Shown: piece after piece, positions 1-9,352 of the stretch
Numbering within the stretch: position 1 is the stretch's first letter
How the letters are laid out: every line of letters starts with the position of its first letter
Assembly: GCF_024168645.1 (NCBI RefSeq)
Contig: NZ_JALJWF010000001.1
Coordinates: 124,001 to 188,000 of the forward strand
From: Pseudomonas sp. GGS8
Lineage (GTDB): Bacteria; Pseudomonadota; Gammaproteobacteria; Pseudomonadales; Pseudomonadaceae
Direction of reading: 5' to 3'
DNA: 64,000 bases
Notes under the pieces: generated by a model
Databases searched by the model: none
Seen by the model: the letters and a program-made list of their open reading frames with translations, nothing else
What the model was told of the DNA's origin: nothing
Program-made: the position numbers and the translations under genes

Positions 1-13
1 CCGCGTTACCGTT

Positions 14-107
14 CATCGCGGGCAAGCCACGCTCCCACAGGTTTTGCGTCGAGCATGTTTCTCCTGAATGACACAGGACCTGTGGGAGCGTGGCTTGCCC
101 GCGATGG
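14..107. repeat. REP doublet (REPIN-like)
   Basis: Two inverted copies of a Pseudomonas REP unit face each other at 14-40 and 81-107. Both carry the same core, gcgggcaagccacgctccca on one strand and its complement on the other. They can fold into one long hairpin just beyond the 3' end of the minus-strand molybdenum hydroxylase operon, where they may help end transcription or protect the transcript end. Confidence 0.85.
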
Positions 108-114
108 CGGTGTA

Positions 115-708
115 TCAGGCGAAGACCAACCCCTCTGGGGTATCCACATCCCACAACACCCCAGGATCCGCCACCGCCACCTCGACCACCCTCGCCTGCG
201 CGAACAGCGACCTGGCGCCGTGATCGCCGGTCAGCGCCATCAAGCCCGGGCCGAAGCTTCGCCCGAACCCCACCGGATGCCCATATTGCCCCTCATGCAC
301 CGGCACACTGATGGCGTCATCCGCAATGGCCGCGACAACCTGTTCAATGCTCGACGGCAGAATAAACGGCATATCCCCCAGCATGATCAGCCAGCCATCG
401 AGGTGCGAACAGGCCGCCACACCCGCCGCAATGCTGTCGCCCAGGCCGGTCGACTCGATCCGCACAATCTCGCAACCATAGGCCTGCGCCATGCGAATCA
501 CCTGCGGACGGTCCGCCGTGGTCACCAGCACGCGCTTCTCAAGCGCGGCCGGTAGATTCACCAGCACTTGTTCGATCATTGAGTGCACGGTGATGCCATC
601 ACGGCCGGTGCAGTCCACCAGCAACTTGTCCTTATCGTCACCTGCTACCTGTCGAAACCGACTGCCCTGCCCTGCGGCCAGAACGATAACGCCGATGGAA
701 TCGCTCAT
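115..708 (-). CDS. MocA-like molybdenum cofactor cytidylyltransferase
   Basis: This 197-residue protein belongs to the MobA/MocA nucleotidyltransferase family. The N-terminus has the nucleotide-binding signature LAAGQGSRF followed by a conserved DK, and LGDMPF near residue 110 matches the metal-binding LxDxP motif. The C-terminal part has the family pattern GHPVGF ... LTGDHGAR. Its start overlaps the end of the xdhC-like gene (ATGA), and it is the last gene of an operon encoding an aldehyde-oxidase type molybdoenzyme. Such enzymes usually carry molybdopterin cytosine dinucleotide, so CTP-dependent cofactor maturation for the neighbouring enzyme is the likely role. CTP rather than GTP specificity is inferred from context only. 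Confidence 0.8.
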   Translation of the reverse strand: MSDSIGVIVLAAGQGSRFRQVAGDDKDKLLVDCTGRDGITVHSMIEQVLVNLPAALEKRVLVTTADRPQVIRMAQAYGCEIVRIESTGLGDSIAAGVAACSHLDGWLIMLGDMPFILPSSIEQVVAAIADDAISVPVHEGQYGHPVGFGRSFGPGLMALTGDHGARSLFAQARVVEVAVADPGVLWDVDTPEGLVFA

Positions 709-1688
709 ACGCTCTCCTGCAACGGCCTCTGCTGTTTCAGCTCGACGCCGTTCTTGATTGCCACAATCTCGGCCAGCAGCGACAAGGCGATTTCCGCCGG
801 AGTATGGCTGCCGATGTGCAAACCGATCGGGCCGTGCAAGCGCTCGATCGCCTGTTGTGACAAGCCTAGCTGAGCCAGGTTATCCCGGCGCTTCTGGCTG
901 TTGACTCGCGAGCCCAGCGCACCGACATAGAACGCCCTGGAGTCCAGCGCCGTAAGCAGCGCCATGTCATCCAGGCGCGGATCGTGGGTGAGCGCGACGA
1001 TGGCGGTGCGTTCGTCGGTCTGGATGGTCAGCACTGCTTCGTCGGGCATGCCCGGAACGAAGCGACCGTGTTGTTCTTCCCAACCGTAGACGAACTCGGT
1101 GCGCGGATCGCAGATCAGCACTTCGAAATCCAGCAGCCGCGCCATCTCGGCGACATACCGCGATAGCTGCCCCGCGCCGATCAACAACAATCGCCAACGC
1201 GGGCCGTAAATGGCGCGCAGTGTGTTGCCATCAAAACTCAGCACATCGTTCTTGTTCGCCGACTGCAAAACCACTTCACCGGTCGCAATATCCAGCGAGC
1301 GCGCCACGATTTCATGCGCCTCGCAGCGCGCCAGCAACTGCGCGACCCATGCCGGATCGCCAACGCGCTCCTCGGTCAGGCGCAACGTGCCGCCGCAGGG
1401 CAAACCAAACCGCGCGGCCTCCTCTCGAGTGACGCCATAAGTAATCAACTGCACCGGCGGCCCATCGGCCGGGATACGGCCATCGTGCAGCCGGGCAATC
1501 AGGTCATCCTCGACACAACCACCGGACACCGAGCCAATCACCACGCCATCGCCACGCAAGGCCAGCATCGCGCCAGGTGCCCGGGGCGCTGTGCCCCAGG
1601 TCTGAACCACGCTGTACAACATCACCCGCTGACCGGCGCGGCGCCATTCCAGCACGCTGCGCAGGACGTTCAGATCGACGCTGTCCAT
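705..1688 (-). CDS. XdhC/CoxI family molybdoenzyme maturation factor
   Basis: The 327-residue product has the two-part XdhC layout. An N-terminal XdhC/CoxI domain (about 10-80) contains GSVSGGCVE, and a C-terminal Rossmann-like domain (about 165-310) has the glycine motif LLIGAGQLSRY and the family signature ALGSR. Proteins of this family bind the molybdenum cofactor, help its sulfuration and insert it into xanthine dehydrogenase or aldehyde oxidase type enzymes. It sits directly between the large Mo subunit gene, whose stop codon it touches, and the mocA-like gene, so it very probably serves that enzyme. It is encoded as a single protein of normal length with no visible defects. Confidence 0.88.
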   Translation of the reverse strand: MDSVDLNVLRSVLEWRRAGQRVMLYSVVQTWGTAPRAPGAMLALRGDGVVIGSVSGGCVEDDLIARLHDGRIPADGPPVQLITYGVTREEAARFGLPCGGTLRLTEERVGDPAWVAQLLARCEAHEIVARSLDIATGEVVLQSANKNDVLSFDGNTLRAIYGPRWRLLLIGAGQLSRYVAEMARLLDFEVLICDPRTEFVYGWEEQHGRFVPGMPDEAVLTIQTDERTAIVALTHDPRLDDMALLTALDSRAFYVGALGSRVNSQKRRDNLAQLGLSQQAIERLHGPIGLHIGSHTPAEIALSLLAEIVAIKNGVELKQQRPLQESV

Positions 1689-4009
1689 CAGGCTTGCGCC
1701 TTCTGCCAGCCTTGCAGCTGATAGCGAACCGGCAAGTTACGGATGCGCTTGCCGGTGGCGGCGAAGATCGCGTTACACAACGCTGGCGCAATCGGCGGCA
1801 CGCCCGGCTCACCGACCCCGCCCAACGGTACAGTGCCCGGTGGCGTGACCAGGTGCACGGCGACTTCCTTCGGTGCCAGGGACATGCGCGCCACCTCGTA
1901 CATGTGGAAGTTGTCCTGTTGGACCTTGCCATCCTTGAAGCTGATTTCCCCCAGCACCGCGTTGCCCAGGCCCATGACGCAAGCGCCTTCGAACTGCGAG
2001 CGAATTCGCTCGGGGTTGATCTGCGGGCCGCAATCCACGGCAATGTCGGCCTTGTGCACGATCAGCGTGCCATCGTCTTTGACTTCGACTTCGATTACCG
2101 CCGCCACATAAGTGACAAAGCTGTAATGCACCGCCAGGCCCAAGCCTCGGCCCTTGGGCAACTCACGCCCCCAACCGGCGGCTTTGGCGGCGGTTTCCAG
2201 CACCGTGCGCATCCGAGCGGTATCGATCGGATAACGCTCAGGGGATTCGCCGTAGTTCCACTCTTCACTCAAGGTACGCGGATCGATCTGACGGTCCGGG
2301 CCAAGCAGCTTGATCTGGTATTTGAGCGGATCCTCGCCAGCCTTATGAGCCAGTTCATCGACAAAGCTCTGAATCGCAAAGCCGTGGGGAATGTTCGACA
2401 CCGAGCGATACCAGCCGATCCGCGTATGGACCGTCGCTTCAGGGTTTTCCAGGCGTACGTTGGGGATCGCGTAAGCCATGTTGGTAAAGCCCATGCCCAG
2501 CTCGAAAGCCGCTTCATGATTCATGCCCGGTGCGAACAGCGCGGTAATGCTCGGCGCCACCGTGCGGTGCAGCCAGCCAGACGGCAGGCCGTCCTTGTTC
2601 AGGCTGGCCTTCAGGTATTCGGCGGACACGGTATGGAAATACGAGTTGTGGATGTCGTCTTCACGGGTCCACTGCACCCGCACCGCTTTGCCCGGAAACT
2701 CCTTGGCCAGGATCGCCGCTTCAATGACGAAATCCGGCTTGGACTTGCGACCGAAACCACCGCCGAGCAACGTGACGTTGAACGTGACGTTATCGAATGG
2801 AATGCCCAGGCGCTCGCCAATCCGTTCGCGGGTGACTTGCGGCGCCTGGCTTGGTGCCCAGGCCTCACACACACCGTCCTTGAAACGGGCGATGGCGACC
2901 ATCGGCTCCATCGGCGATTGCGCCAGGTGCGGCAGATAGTAGGACGCTTCGAGGGTGCTGTCGGCGCTGCCCATGGCTTGGTCGATGTTGCCGGTATTGC
3001 GCACCACTTTGCCGGGTTTGAGCGACGCGGCTTCGAGTTCCTTGCGATAGGCGATCGAGTCGTAACTGGCGTTGGGGCCGTCATCCCACTCGATCTTCAG
3101 CGCGTCGCGGCCCTTGATCGCCGCCCAAGTGTTGCTGGCCACCACGGCCACACCGCCAAGCGGCTGGAACTCGGACGGCAATGGACGGCTTTCGATTTGC
3201 AGGACCTTGATCACCCCCGGGACTTTCATTGCAGCGTCGGCATCGAAGGATTTGACCTTGCCGCCGTAGACCGCCGGACGCGCGATGGTGGCGGAGAGCA
3301 TGCCATCGAAGTGCACATCAGCGCCGTAGACCGCGCGACCGTTGACGATGTCCGCACCGTCGATGGCCTTGGTGCCTTCCTTGCCGATGTAGCGAAATTC
3401 CGATGGCTGCTTGAGCCGCAGGCTGTCGCGCGCCGGTACCGCCAACGCACTGGCAGCGGCGGCCAACGCGCCGTAGCCCAGTTCACGGCCAGTCGGTTTA
3501 TGGATGACTTTGTGCAGTTGCGCATGGCACTCGCTGACCGGCACTTTCCATTGCTCGGCAGCGGCTTGCTCAAGCATGGTCCGCGCGGCTGCACCGCAAC
3601 GGCGCATCGGCTCGTACCAGTGACGCATGCTGCGCGAACCGTCGGTGTCCTGATTGCCGAAACGCACTTCGTCGCCCGGCGCCTGCTGCACTTTGACCTG
3701 CGCCCAGTCGGCTTCCAGTTCATCGGCCACCACCATGGTCAGGCTGGTGCGCACGCCCTGGCCCATTTCCGAGCGGTTGCAAATCACGGTCACGCTGCCA
3801 TCGGCGGCAATGCTGATGTAAACCTTCGGGTCATCAATCCAGCCGTTGGGCATGCCATCGGCGCCGAACTTCTGCTCTTTTTCGGCGGCGAGCGCGTCTT
3901 GCCAGCCCCAACTGGCTGCCAGCACCAGCGCACTGGTGGCACCCACGCCTTTGAGGAACCCGCGGCGGCTGAGGTTGCTCAGCGCAAAATCATTCGGTAG
4001 CTGGCTCAT
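1688..4009 (-). CDS. Molybdopterin-binding subunit of an IorB-like hydroxylase
   Basis: This 773-residue protein is the large subunit of a xanthine-dehydrogenase family hydroxylase, of the fused type seen in isoquinoline 1-oxidoreductase beta subunits. The N-terminus carries a Tat signal (SRRGFLKG, residues about 14-21, then a hydrophobic stretch), so the folded, cofactor-loaded enzyme is probably exported to the periplasm. The molybdopterin motif GGGFGRKS lies near residue 420, and the C-terminal GVGEPG contains the predicted catalytic glutamate. It overlaps the 2Fe-2S subunit gene by four bases. No FAD subunit is present, so electrons probably leave through the iron-sulfur subunit to a cytochrome or quinone. 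The substrate (an aldehyde or N-heterocycle) cannot be read from sequence. Confidence 0.88.
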   Translation of the reverse strand: MSQLPNDFALSNLSRRGFLKGVGATSALVLAASWGWQDALAAEKEQKFGADGMPNGWIDDPKVYISIAADGSVTVICNRSEMGQGVRTSLTMVVADELEADWAQVKVQQAPGDEVRFGNQDTDGSRSMRHWYEPMRRCGAAARTMLEQAAAEQWKVPVSECHAQLHKVIHKPTGRELGYGALAAAASALAVPARDSLRLKQPSEFRYIGKEGTKAIDGADIVNGRAVYGADVHFDGMLSATIARPAVYGGKVKSFDADAAMKVPGVIKVLQIESRPLPSEFQPLGGVAVVASNTWAAIKGRDALKIEWDDGPNASYDSIAYRKELEAASLKPGKVVRNTGNIDQAMGSADSTLEASYYLPHLAQSPMEPMVAIARFKDGVCEAWAPSQAPQVTRERIGERLGIPFDNVTFNVTLLGGGFGRKSKPDFVIEAAILAKEFPGKAVRVQWTREDDIHNSYFHTVSAEYLKASLNKDGLPSGWLHRTVAPSITALFAPGMNHEAAFELGMGFTNMAYAIPNVRLENPEATVHTRIGWYRSVSNIPHGFAIQSFVDELAHKAGEDPLKYQIKLLGPDRQIDPRTLSEEWNYGESPERYPIDTARMRTVLETAAKAAGWGRELPKGRGLGLAVHYSFVTYVAAVIEVEVKDDGTLIVHKADIAVDCGPQINPERIRSQFEGACVMGLGNAVLGEISFKDGKVQQDNFHMYEVARMSLAPKEVAVHLVTPPGTVPLGGVGEPGVPPIAPALCNAIFAATGKRIRNLPVRYQLQGWQKAQA

Positions 4010-4500
4010 GCCTTGGCCCCCTTCAGGTGAGTGGATGCCTGGCGGATGGCGGTCTTGATTCGGTTATAAGTGCCGCAACGGCAGATGTTGCCGATCATCG
4101 CCTCTTCAATCTGCTCGTCGCTGGGGTTCGGGTTGGTTTTCAGCAGCGCGGTGGCCGACATGATTTGTCCGCCCTGGCAGTAACCGCACTGAGCCACGGC
4201 GCTGTCGAGCCAGGCTTGCTGGACGATTTTGCCCACCGGGTCGGCATGCAGGTCGTCGATGGTGCTGACGTTCTGGCCGACCACCGAGCCGATCGGCGTG
4301 ATGCAACTGCGCGCGGGCGCGCCATCGATATGAATGGTGCAAGCGCCACACAGACCCATGCCACAGCCGAATTTGGTGCCGTTGTATCCAGCCACGTCAC
4401 GGATCGCCCAGAGCAGCGGCATGTCTTCGGTGACATCGAGTTGATGGTCTTTTCCATTGAGTTTCAGGGTAATCATGGGCACGCCCGCCATTTTTCTCAT
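4006..4500 (-). CDS. 2Fe-2S subunit of the IorA-like hydroxylase
   Basis: This is the small electron-transfer subunit of the molybdenum hydroxylase. The plant-type ferredoxin cluster is bound by FGCGMGLCGACT, and the second, all-helical cluster domain by CGYCQGGQ and NICRCGTY. The full frame gives 164 residues. An internal ATG at 4476 (starting MITLKLNGK) gives 156 residues, closer to the usual length, and the conserved fold begins there. Neither start has a clear ribosome-binding site, so the choice is open. It is the first gene of the four-gene operon with the Mo subunit, XdhC and MocA. Confidence 0.88.
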   Translation of the reverse strand: MRKMAGVPMITLKLNGKDHQLDVTEDMPLLWAIRDVAGYNGTKFGCGMGLCGACTIHIDGAPARSCITPIGSVVGQNVSTIDDLHADPVGKIVQQAWLDSAVAQCGYCQGGQIMSATALLKTNPNPSDEQIEEAMIGNICRCGTYNRIKTAIRQASTHLKGAKA

Positions 4501-4675
4501 AAAGAGGTCGAGGTTATGGAGTCGAGCAATCTGCCGCTTGGGGGTCGCGGTTCACTACACGCAGATCGACTCAGGCTGATGGGCTCTCTTGTGCGAACGG
4601 CAACGTCTGCACCGGGCCTTTGGTGAAGCAAATGCTTGCATCGTTAGCTGGCTAAGTTAACTCAGCATTAACAAA

Positions 4676-4709
4676 AAAGCCCTGCACATTTGAAGATGTG
4701 CAGGGCTTT
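4676..4709 (-). terminator. Intrinsic terminator downstream of murB
   Basis: A perfect 14-bp inverted repeat (4676-4689 with 4696-4709) with a six-base loop is followed on the minus strand by a run of T. It lies just past the murB stop and closes the long minus-strand envelope operon. Confidence 0.9.
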
Positions 4710-4732
4710 GGAACCAGCCTGAAAGCGTAGCC

Positions 4733-5752
4733 TCAATACCGGTTGGGTTCCATTTCCAGGTCGACCTTGAAACGTTCTGCAATGTCTTTCTGAATGCGTT
4801 GCGCCAGGCTCAGTAATTGCAGGCCCGTGGCGCTGCCATAGTTGACCAGCACCAGCGCCTGTAATTTATGCACACCGGCATCGCCGTCGCGAAAGCCTTT
4901 CCAACCGGCGCGCTCAATCAGCCAGCCCGCCGCCAGCTTCATTTGCCCGTCGGGCTGCGCATACGCTACCAGATCCGGGTATTCACCCTTGAGTTGTGCC
5001 ACGAGTGCGGCTGGCACCAACGGATTCTTGAAGAAACTGCCGGCATTGCCGAGCACCGCCGGATCCGGGAGTTTTTCGCTGCGGATACTGCAAATGGCCT
5101 GGCTGACATCGGTCGGCGTCGGGTGATCAATACCTTGCTCGGTCAGGCGCTGACGCACCGGGCCGTATTCCAGGTGCAGATGCGCGATGCGCGTGAGGGT
5201 GAAACGCACCCGCAGGATCAACCACCGCCCCGGCTCCTGTTTGAACAGGCTGTCGCGGTAGGCGAAGTTGCACTCGGCCAATGTGAAGTCCCGCAGCTCG
5301 CCGGTCTGGCGATCGAGGGCCGTCAGGCCGGCGAATACATCTTTAATCTCGACGCCATAGGCACCGATGTTCTGCATCGGCGCGGCGCCGACGGTGCCGG
5401 GAATCAGACTGAGGTTTTCCAGCCCCGACCACCCTTGCGCCAGCGTGTGCTGCACAAACGGATGCCACGGCTCGCCCGCCTCGGCTTCGATCACCACCTG
5501 GTTGCCGTCATCGCTCAGCAGGCGAATCCCCCGTGTGGCCATGCGTAGCACCAACGCAGGTACATCGGCAGTCAGCAGCAAATTGCTGCCGCCACCGATC
5601 ACCAGCACCGGCACTTCGTGTTCCATCGCGTAGGTCAGGGCTTCGCGCACGTCAGCATCGCTATGGGCTTCGGCAAACAGCCGTGCCTGAACGTCCACGC
5701 CAAAGCTGTTGAACGGTTTGAGCGAAACCCGGGGTTGAACCTGCAAACTCAT
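4733..5752 (-). CDS. murB: UDP-N-acetylenolpyruvoylglucosamine reductase
   Basis: MurB reduces UDP-GlcNAc enolpyruvate to UDP-MurNAc with NADPH and FAD, the second committed step of cytoplasmic peptidoglycan precursor synthesis. The 339-residue length matches the type I (E. coli-like) enzyme. Visible motifs are the FAD-binding VIGGGSNLLL, the flavin pocket LSLIPGTVGAAP near residue 120, and GNAGSFFKNP near residue 235, which holds the catalytic serine. It overlaps the upstream phosphatase gene by four bases and is the last gene of the operon, followed by a strong terminator. Confidence 0.97.
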   Translation of the reverse strand: MSLQVQPRVSLKPFNSFGVDVQARLFAEAHSDADVREALTYAMEHEVPVLVIGGGSNLLLTADVPALVLRMATRGIRLLSDDGNQVVIEAEAGEPWHPFVQHTLAQGWSGLENLSLIPGTVGAAPMQNIGAYGVEIKDVFAGLTALDRQTGELRDFTLAECNFAYRDSLFKQEPGRWLILRVRFTLTRIAHLHLEYGPVRQRLTEQGIDHPTPTDVSQAICSIRSEKLPDPAVLGNAGSFFKNPLVPAALVAQLKGEYPDLVAYAQPDGQMKLAAGWLIERAGWKGFRDGDAGVHKLQALVLVNYGSATGLQLLSLAQRIQKDIAERFKVDLEMEPNRY

Positions 5753-6213
5753 AACCGCCCCTTCAATTCGATCACCAGCCGATCGCTGGCGCGCTCGATC
5801 AGGTCCAGTACCTGTTCGAAGCCTTGGTCGCCGTCGTAATAAGGATCCGGCACCTCATCGATTTCCGACTGGTAGCGACGCAGGAACAAATCCAGCTCGG
5901 CCTTGCCCTTGGCCGGTTGCAAAGCCTTGAGGTGGCGCAAGTTGCTATTGTCCATCGCCAGGATCAGGTCGTAGGCGGCGAAATCGGAGCGGGTCACTTG
6001 CTGAGCGCGTTGGGCGGACAGGTCATAACCGCGCAGTTTCGCCGCGGCCTGACTGCGCTTGTCCGGGGCCTTGCCGACGTGCCAGTCGCCGGTGCCGGCG
6101 GAAGCCACTTCGACTTGATCGGCCAGCCCCGCCTCACGCAGCTTGTGCCGCAATACGCCTTCGGCCGTGGGGGAACGGCAGATGTTGCCCAGGCAGACGA
6201 ACAGGACCCGCAT
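5749..6213 (-). CDS. Low molecular weight protein-tyrosine phosphatase
   Basis: The 154-residue protein starts almost at once with the P-loop CLGNICRSP, the CX5R active site of low molecular weight protein-tyrosine phosphatases. The C-terminal DPYYDG contains the conserved general acid aspartate. It sits between kdsB and murB with end-to-start contact, so it is cotranscribed with LPS and peptidoglycan genes. In other bacteria such enzymes often oppose tyrosine kinases that control polysaccharide export. No BY-kinase gene lies in this window, so its target is unknown. Confidence 0.93.
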   Translation of the reverse strand: MRVLFVCLGNICRSPTAEGVLRHKLREAGLADQVEVASAGTGDWHVGKAPDKRSQAAAKLRGYDLSAQRAQQVTRSDFAAYDLILAMDNSNLRHLKALQPAKGKAELDLFLRRYQSEIDEVPDPYYDGDQGFEQVLDLIERASDRLVIELKGRL

Positions 6214-6977
6214 CAGGCCTCCAGCAGGCGACGAACGCGCTCAAGGTCTTCAATGGTGTCGACGCCGGTGGGCGGTGCGATCAGCGCGTCGGCAACGTGA
6301 ATCCGCACGCCGTGCCAGAGGGCCCGCAGTTGCTCCAGAGACTCGGTGTTTTCCAGCCAGCACGGGCCCCAAGTAACGAAGTCCTGAAGGAAACCGGCGC
6401 GGTAAGCGTAGATACCGATGTGGCGGCGATACGGCACGCCTTCCGGCAATTGCTCGCGGCTTTTGGCAAACGCGTCCCGGGCCCACGGCAAAGTGGCACG
6501 ACTGAAGGTCAGCGCCAGGCCATTGAGGTCGCTGACCACTTTGACCACGTTGGGGTTGAACAGGGTTTCGACGTCTTCGATCGGCTCGGCCAGAGTGGCC
6601 ATGCGCGCTTCGGTGTGGGCGGCCAGGTTGGCGGCGACCTGATCGATCACGCTCGGCGGAATCAATGGCTCGTCGCCCTGAACATTGACCACGATCGCAT
6701 CTGGGGCCAGGCCCAGTTTCGCCGCCACTTCGGCCAGACGGTCAGTGCCGGAATTGTGGTCTTCGCGGGTCAACACCACTTCGGCACCAAAGCCTTTGCA
6801 GGCCTCGACGATGCGCGCATCGTCAGTGGCAACCACCACGCGCTGGGCACTGCTTTTACTCGCCTGTTCCCAGACGTGCTGGATCATCGGCTTGCCGGCG
6901 ATCAGCAGCAGCGGCTTGCCCGGCAGACGGGTGGAGGCGTAACGCGATGGAATGACAACGGTAAAGGCTGTGGTCAT
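6213..6977 (-). CDS. kdsB: 3-deoxy-manno-octulosonate cytidylyltransferase
   Basis: KdsB activates Kdo with CTP to CMP-Kdo, the donor for the LPS inner core. The 254-residue sequence has the nucleotidyltransferase opening [15 protein letters not shown] and the [10 protein letters not shown] motif near residue 100, which contains metal-binding aspartate and is diagnostic for the family. It contacts the phosphatase gene downstream and overlaps the Trm112-like gene upstream, in the usual pseudomonad order lpxK-Trm112-kdsB-ptp-murB. The function is cytoplasmic and essential in most Gram-negatives. Confidence 0.97.
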   Translation of the reverse strand: MTTAFTVVIPSRYASTRLPGKPLLLIAGKPMIQHVWEQASKSSAQRVVVATDDARIVEACKGFGAEVVLTREDHNSGTDRLAEVAAKLGLAPDAIVVNVQGDEPLIPPSVIDQVAANLAAHTEARMATLAEPIEDVETLFNPNVVKVVSDLNGLALTFSRATLPWARDAFAKSREQLPEGVPYRRHIGIYAYRAGFLQDFVTWGPCWLENTESLEQLRALWHGVRIHVADALIAPPTGVDTIEDLERVRRLLEA

Positions 6978-7159
6978 TTATCCAGACGCTCATCGGTAGT
7001 CAGAGTGCGCGCTTCGCTTTCGAGCATCACCGGGATGCCGTCGCGAATCGGGTACGCGAGGCCGGCGCCCTTGCTGATCAGCTCGGTTTTATCGGCGCTG
7101 AGCTTGAGCGGGCCTTTGCAGACCGGGCAAGCGAGGATATCGAGCAATTTGGTGTCCAT
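6974..7159 (-). CDS. Trm112 family (YcaR-like) small protein
   Basis: This small protein (61 residues) has the Trm112/UPF0434 fold signature: [15 protein letters not shown] at the N-terminus and a C-terminal [12 protein letters not shown] segment. Only one CxxC pair is present, as is usual in bacterial members. An ATG six bases further upstream (7165) is possible, but the AGGGA ribosome-binding site sits only two bases before it and is better placed for the ATG at 7159. Family members elsewhere activate methyltransferases; the bacterial partner is not known. It overlaps kdsB by four bases. Confidence 0.88.
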   Translation of the reverse strand: MDTKLLDILACPVCKGPLKLSADKTELISKGAGLAYPIRDGIPVMLESEARTLTTDERLDK

Positions 7160-7184
7160 GTACATTCCCTGGATAGAAACGGAG

Positions 7185-8195
7185 TTAAGGCAAAAGACGA
7201 GCCGGCAACAGGCGCATCAGCTGCGCATCGAACCAGGCCACGAAGGCCGGCGATGGCGCAGCATCGACCGCCAGGTACCACCAATCGGCGGCGGCGAAGG
7301 CACGGCACTTCACCGCGTCCTTTTCGGTCATCACCACTGGCAATGACGGTGTGAAATTCAAGACCTGTACGCTGTACTCGGCGTGGTCGGCAAATGCATG
7401 GGGCACTGGCCGCCAGTGTAGCGTTTCGAGGGTCGTGAAGAAACGTCGGGGATTGCCGATCCCGGCCACGGCGTGCAGGGCCTGACCTGCGGGAAAGTGG
7501 TCGAGAGGACGTCGTTCGCCGCTGTGCAGGTTGACCAGTTCGGTGGGTTGCAACTGGAAGGCAAAACCGTCTTCGCGATCATTGGCAGCGCCGTTGTAGA
7601 GCACCGCGTCGACGCTTTGCAGACGCTCGACCGGTTCGCGCAACGGCCCGGCGGGCAGGCAACGCTTGTTGCCCAGCCCCCGGACGGCGTCGATCAGCAC
7701 CAGCTCCAGGTCCCGGGCCAGCCGGTAATGTTGCATGCCGTCGTCGGAAAGAATCAGGTCCAGCGGTTCACTCGCCAGCAAGGCTTTGACCGCACGGCTG
7801 CGGTCCGGGTCGATCATCAGCGGTACGCCGGTGCGCTGGACGATCAACAGCGGTTCATCGCCCGCCACGTCCGCGCCTTGATCCGCCGCGACCCGCCACG
7901 GCAATTGCGGCGGTTTGGCGCCATAACCACGGCTGACCACGCCGACCCGCAAACCACTGCGCTGGCAATGCTGGATCATCCACAGAATCAGCGGCGTCTT
8001 GCCGGTGCCGCCAACTGTGATGTTGCCGACCACGATCAGCGGCACCGGCGATCGGTAGATCTCGCCCTCGCCCGCCAAAAAGCGCTCGCGCTTGCCAGTG
8101 ACCACGCGTCGATACAGCCATTCAAGAGGCTGCAACAGCTTCAACGCCGGATGACCTTCGTACCACGCGGCGAGCAATCGATCGGACATGGCCAT
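7185..8195 (-). CDS. lpxK: Tetraacyldisaccharide 4'-kinase
   Basis: LpxK phosphorylates the 4' position of the lipid A disaccharide precursor at the inner membrane. The 336-residue length is typical. The N-terminal region has the P-loop VGGTGKTPL near residue 60 and the conserved hydrophobic N-terminal helix ([16 protein letters not shown]) that associates with membrane. DDGMQHY near residue 150 is a family signature. The start overlaps the exbD stop, and a second ATG two codons further in (8189) is possible. It belongs to the same envelope operon as exbBD and kdsB. Confidence 0.97.
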   Translation of the reverse strand: MAMSDRLLAAWYEGHPALKLLQPLEWLYRRVVTGKRERFLAGEGEIYRSPVPLIVVGNITVGGTGKTPLILWMIQHCQRSGLRVGVVSRGYGAKPPQLPWRVAADQGADVAGDEPLLIVQRTGVPLMIDPDRSRAVKALLASEPLDLILSDDGMQHYRLARDLELVLIDAVRGLGNKRCLPAGPLREPVERLQSVDAVLYNGAANDREDGFAFQLQPTELVNLHSGERRPLDHFPAGQALHAVAGIGNPRRFFTTLETLHWRPVPHAFADHAEYSVQVLNFTPSLPVVMTEKDAVKCRAFAAADWWYLAVDAAPSPAFVAWFDAQLMRLLPARLLP

Positions 8196-8623
8196 CAGGA
8201 CGCCGGCGCCGCCTCGACAGTGGTCATGCGCAAGTGGCTGAAACCGAGCTTGCCAGCAGCGTCCATCGCGGTGATGACGGACTGATGGGGGGTTTTGCCA
8301 TCGGCGCTGATGGACAGCGGCAGATTGGTGTCGCCATTGGATTCTTTCTGCAGCGCTTCCATCAGGCTGGTCAGGTCGTTCTTCGGCAACAGCTGGTTGT
8401 TGACCGAATACGCCCCGTCGGCGCTGATGGCGATGTCCAGTTGCTTGAGCTGCTGGTCTTCGGCCGGGGAGCCGCTGACCGCTTCCGGCAGGTCGACGCG
8501 CAACTGAGTTTCACGGGTGAACGTGGTGGTCACGACGAAAAACAACAGCAGGATAAACACCACGTCGATCAGCGACGCGAGGTTGATGTCTACCGTTTCC
8601 CGTGGTTTACGACGGAATTTCAC
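8195..8623 (-). CDS. exbD: ExbD/TolR family biopolymer transport protein
   Basis: The 142-residue protein has the ExbD layout: a short cytoplasmic N-terminus, one membrane segment (about 17-38) beginning [14 protein letters not shown] with the conserved proton-path aspartate, and a periplasmic domain. With ExbB it forms a proton-driven motor in the inner membrane that energises TonB or a related protein. It overlaps exbB by four bases. No tonB is nearby, so it may work with a TonB encoded elsewhere or with another partner. This gene pair upstream of lpxK is the standard pseudomonad arrangement. Confidence 0.92.
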   Translation of the reverse strand: MKFRRKPRETVDINLASLIDVVFILLLFFVVTTTFTRETQLRVDLPEAVSGSPAEDQQLKQLDIAISADGAYSVNNQLLPKNDLTSLMEALQKESNGDTNLPLSISADGKTPHQSVITAMDAAGKLGFSHLRMTTVEAAPAS

Positions 8624-9285
8624 GCTTTACCCTCGGCCAGGTCCACGTCACGATCGCCCTGTACAACCTCGACCAGTTTGATCGCCTCTTGCTCCATGCC
8701 CACCACCAGCTCATCGATCCGACGTTGCAAGAAGCGGTGGAAGAACACGGCCGGGATACCGACCATCAGGCCGGCGGCGGTGGTGATCAGCGCCTTGGAA
8801 ATACCCCCGGCCAGCACCGCGGCGTTGGTACCCATGCCCGCGCCCATGAACGCACTGAAAATATCGATCATGCCCAGCACCGTACCCAGCAGACCCAGCA
8901 ACGGGGCCATGGCGGCAATGGTGCCGAGGGCGTTGATGTAGCGTTCGAGATCGTGAATCACCCGCGCGGCGGCCTCTTCGATGCACTCTTTCATGATCTC
9001 GCGACCATGCTTGGAGTTCGCCAGGCCGGCAGCGAGGATCTCGCCCAGCGGAGAGTTGGCGCGCAGTTCCTTGAGTTTTTCTTTATTGAGTTGCTTGTCC
9101 TTGATCCAGACCCAGACCTGCCCGAGCAAGTGCTCCGGGGTCACGCGGCTGGCACGCAGGGTCCAGAGACGCTCGGCGACAATCGCCATGGCCGCGATGG
9201 AACTCAGAATGATCGGCAGCATCATCCAGCCGCCGGATTTGACCAATTCCCACACAGTGACAGTCCCCTCGAAAAAGTGCGCCAC
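8620..9285 (-). CDS. exbB: MotA/TolQ/ExbB proton channel protein
   Basis: This is a 221-residue inner-membrane protein with three hydrophobic segments (about 12-32, 130-150 and 165-190) and the ExbB/TolQ signature in LERYINALGTIAAMAPLLG followed by LGTVLGMI. It forms the channel core around which ExbD dimers sit. The start has the usual membrane-insertion N-terminus. It is the first gene of the run exbB-exbD-lpxK-Trm112-kdsB-ptp-murB, starting 67 bases downstream of the comEC stop on the same strand. Confidence 0.92.
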   Translation of the reverse strand: MAHFFEGTVTVWELVKSGGWMMLPIILSSIAAMAIVAERLWTLRASRVTPEHLLGQVWVWIKDKQLNKEKLKELRANSPLGEILAAGLANSKHGREIMKECIEEAAARVIHDLERYINALGTIAAMAPLLGLLGTVLGMIDIFSAFMGAGMGTNAAVLAGGISKALITTAAGLMVGIPAVFFHRFLQRRIDELVVGMEQEAIKLVEVVQGDRDVDLAEGKA

Positions 9286-9352
9286 TCTAACATAGGGGGT
9301 GGGCGCACCGAAGACCGCGATGTCGCATCCGGTCGGGCTTTAATGACGCGGG

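Noticed and set aside
1577..4000. An 807-codon open frame on the plus strand opposite the molybdenum hydroxylase gene
   Set aside because: It is antisense to a gene with clear family motifs; long mirror frames are common in GC-rich DNA, and its translation is His/Arg/Gln-rich without domains.
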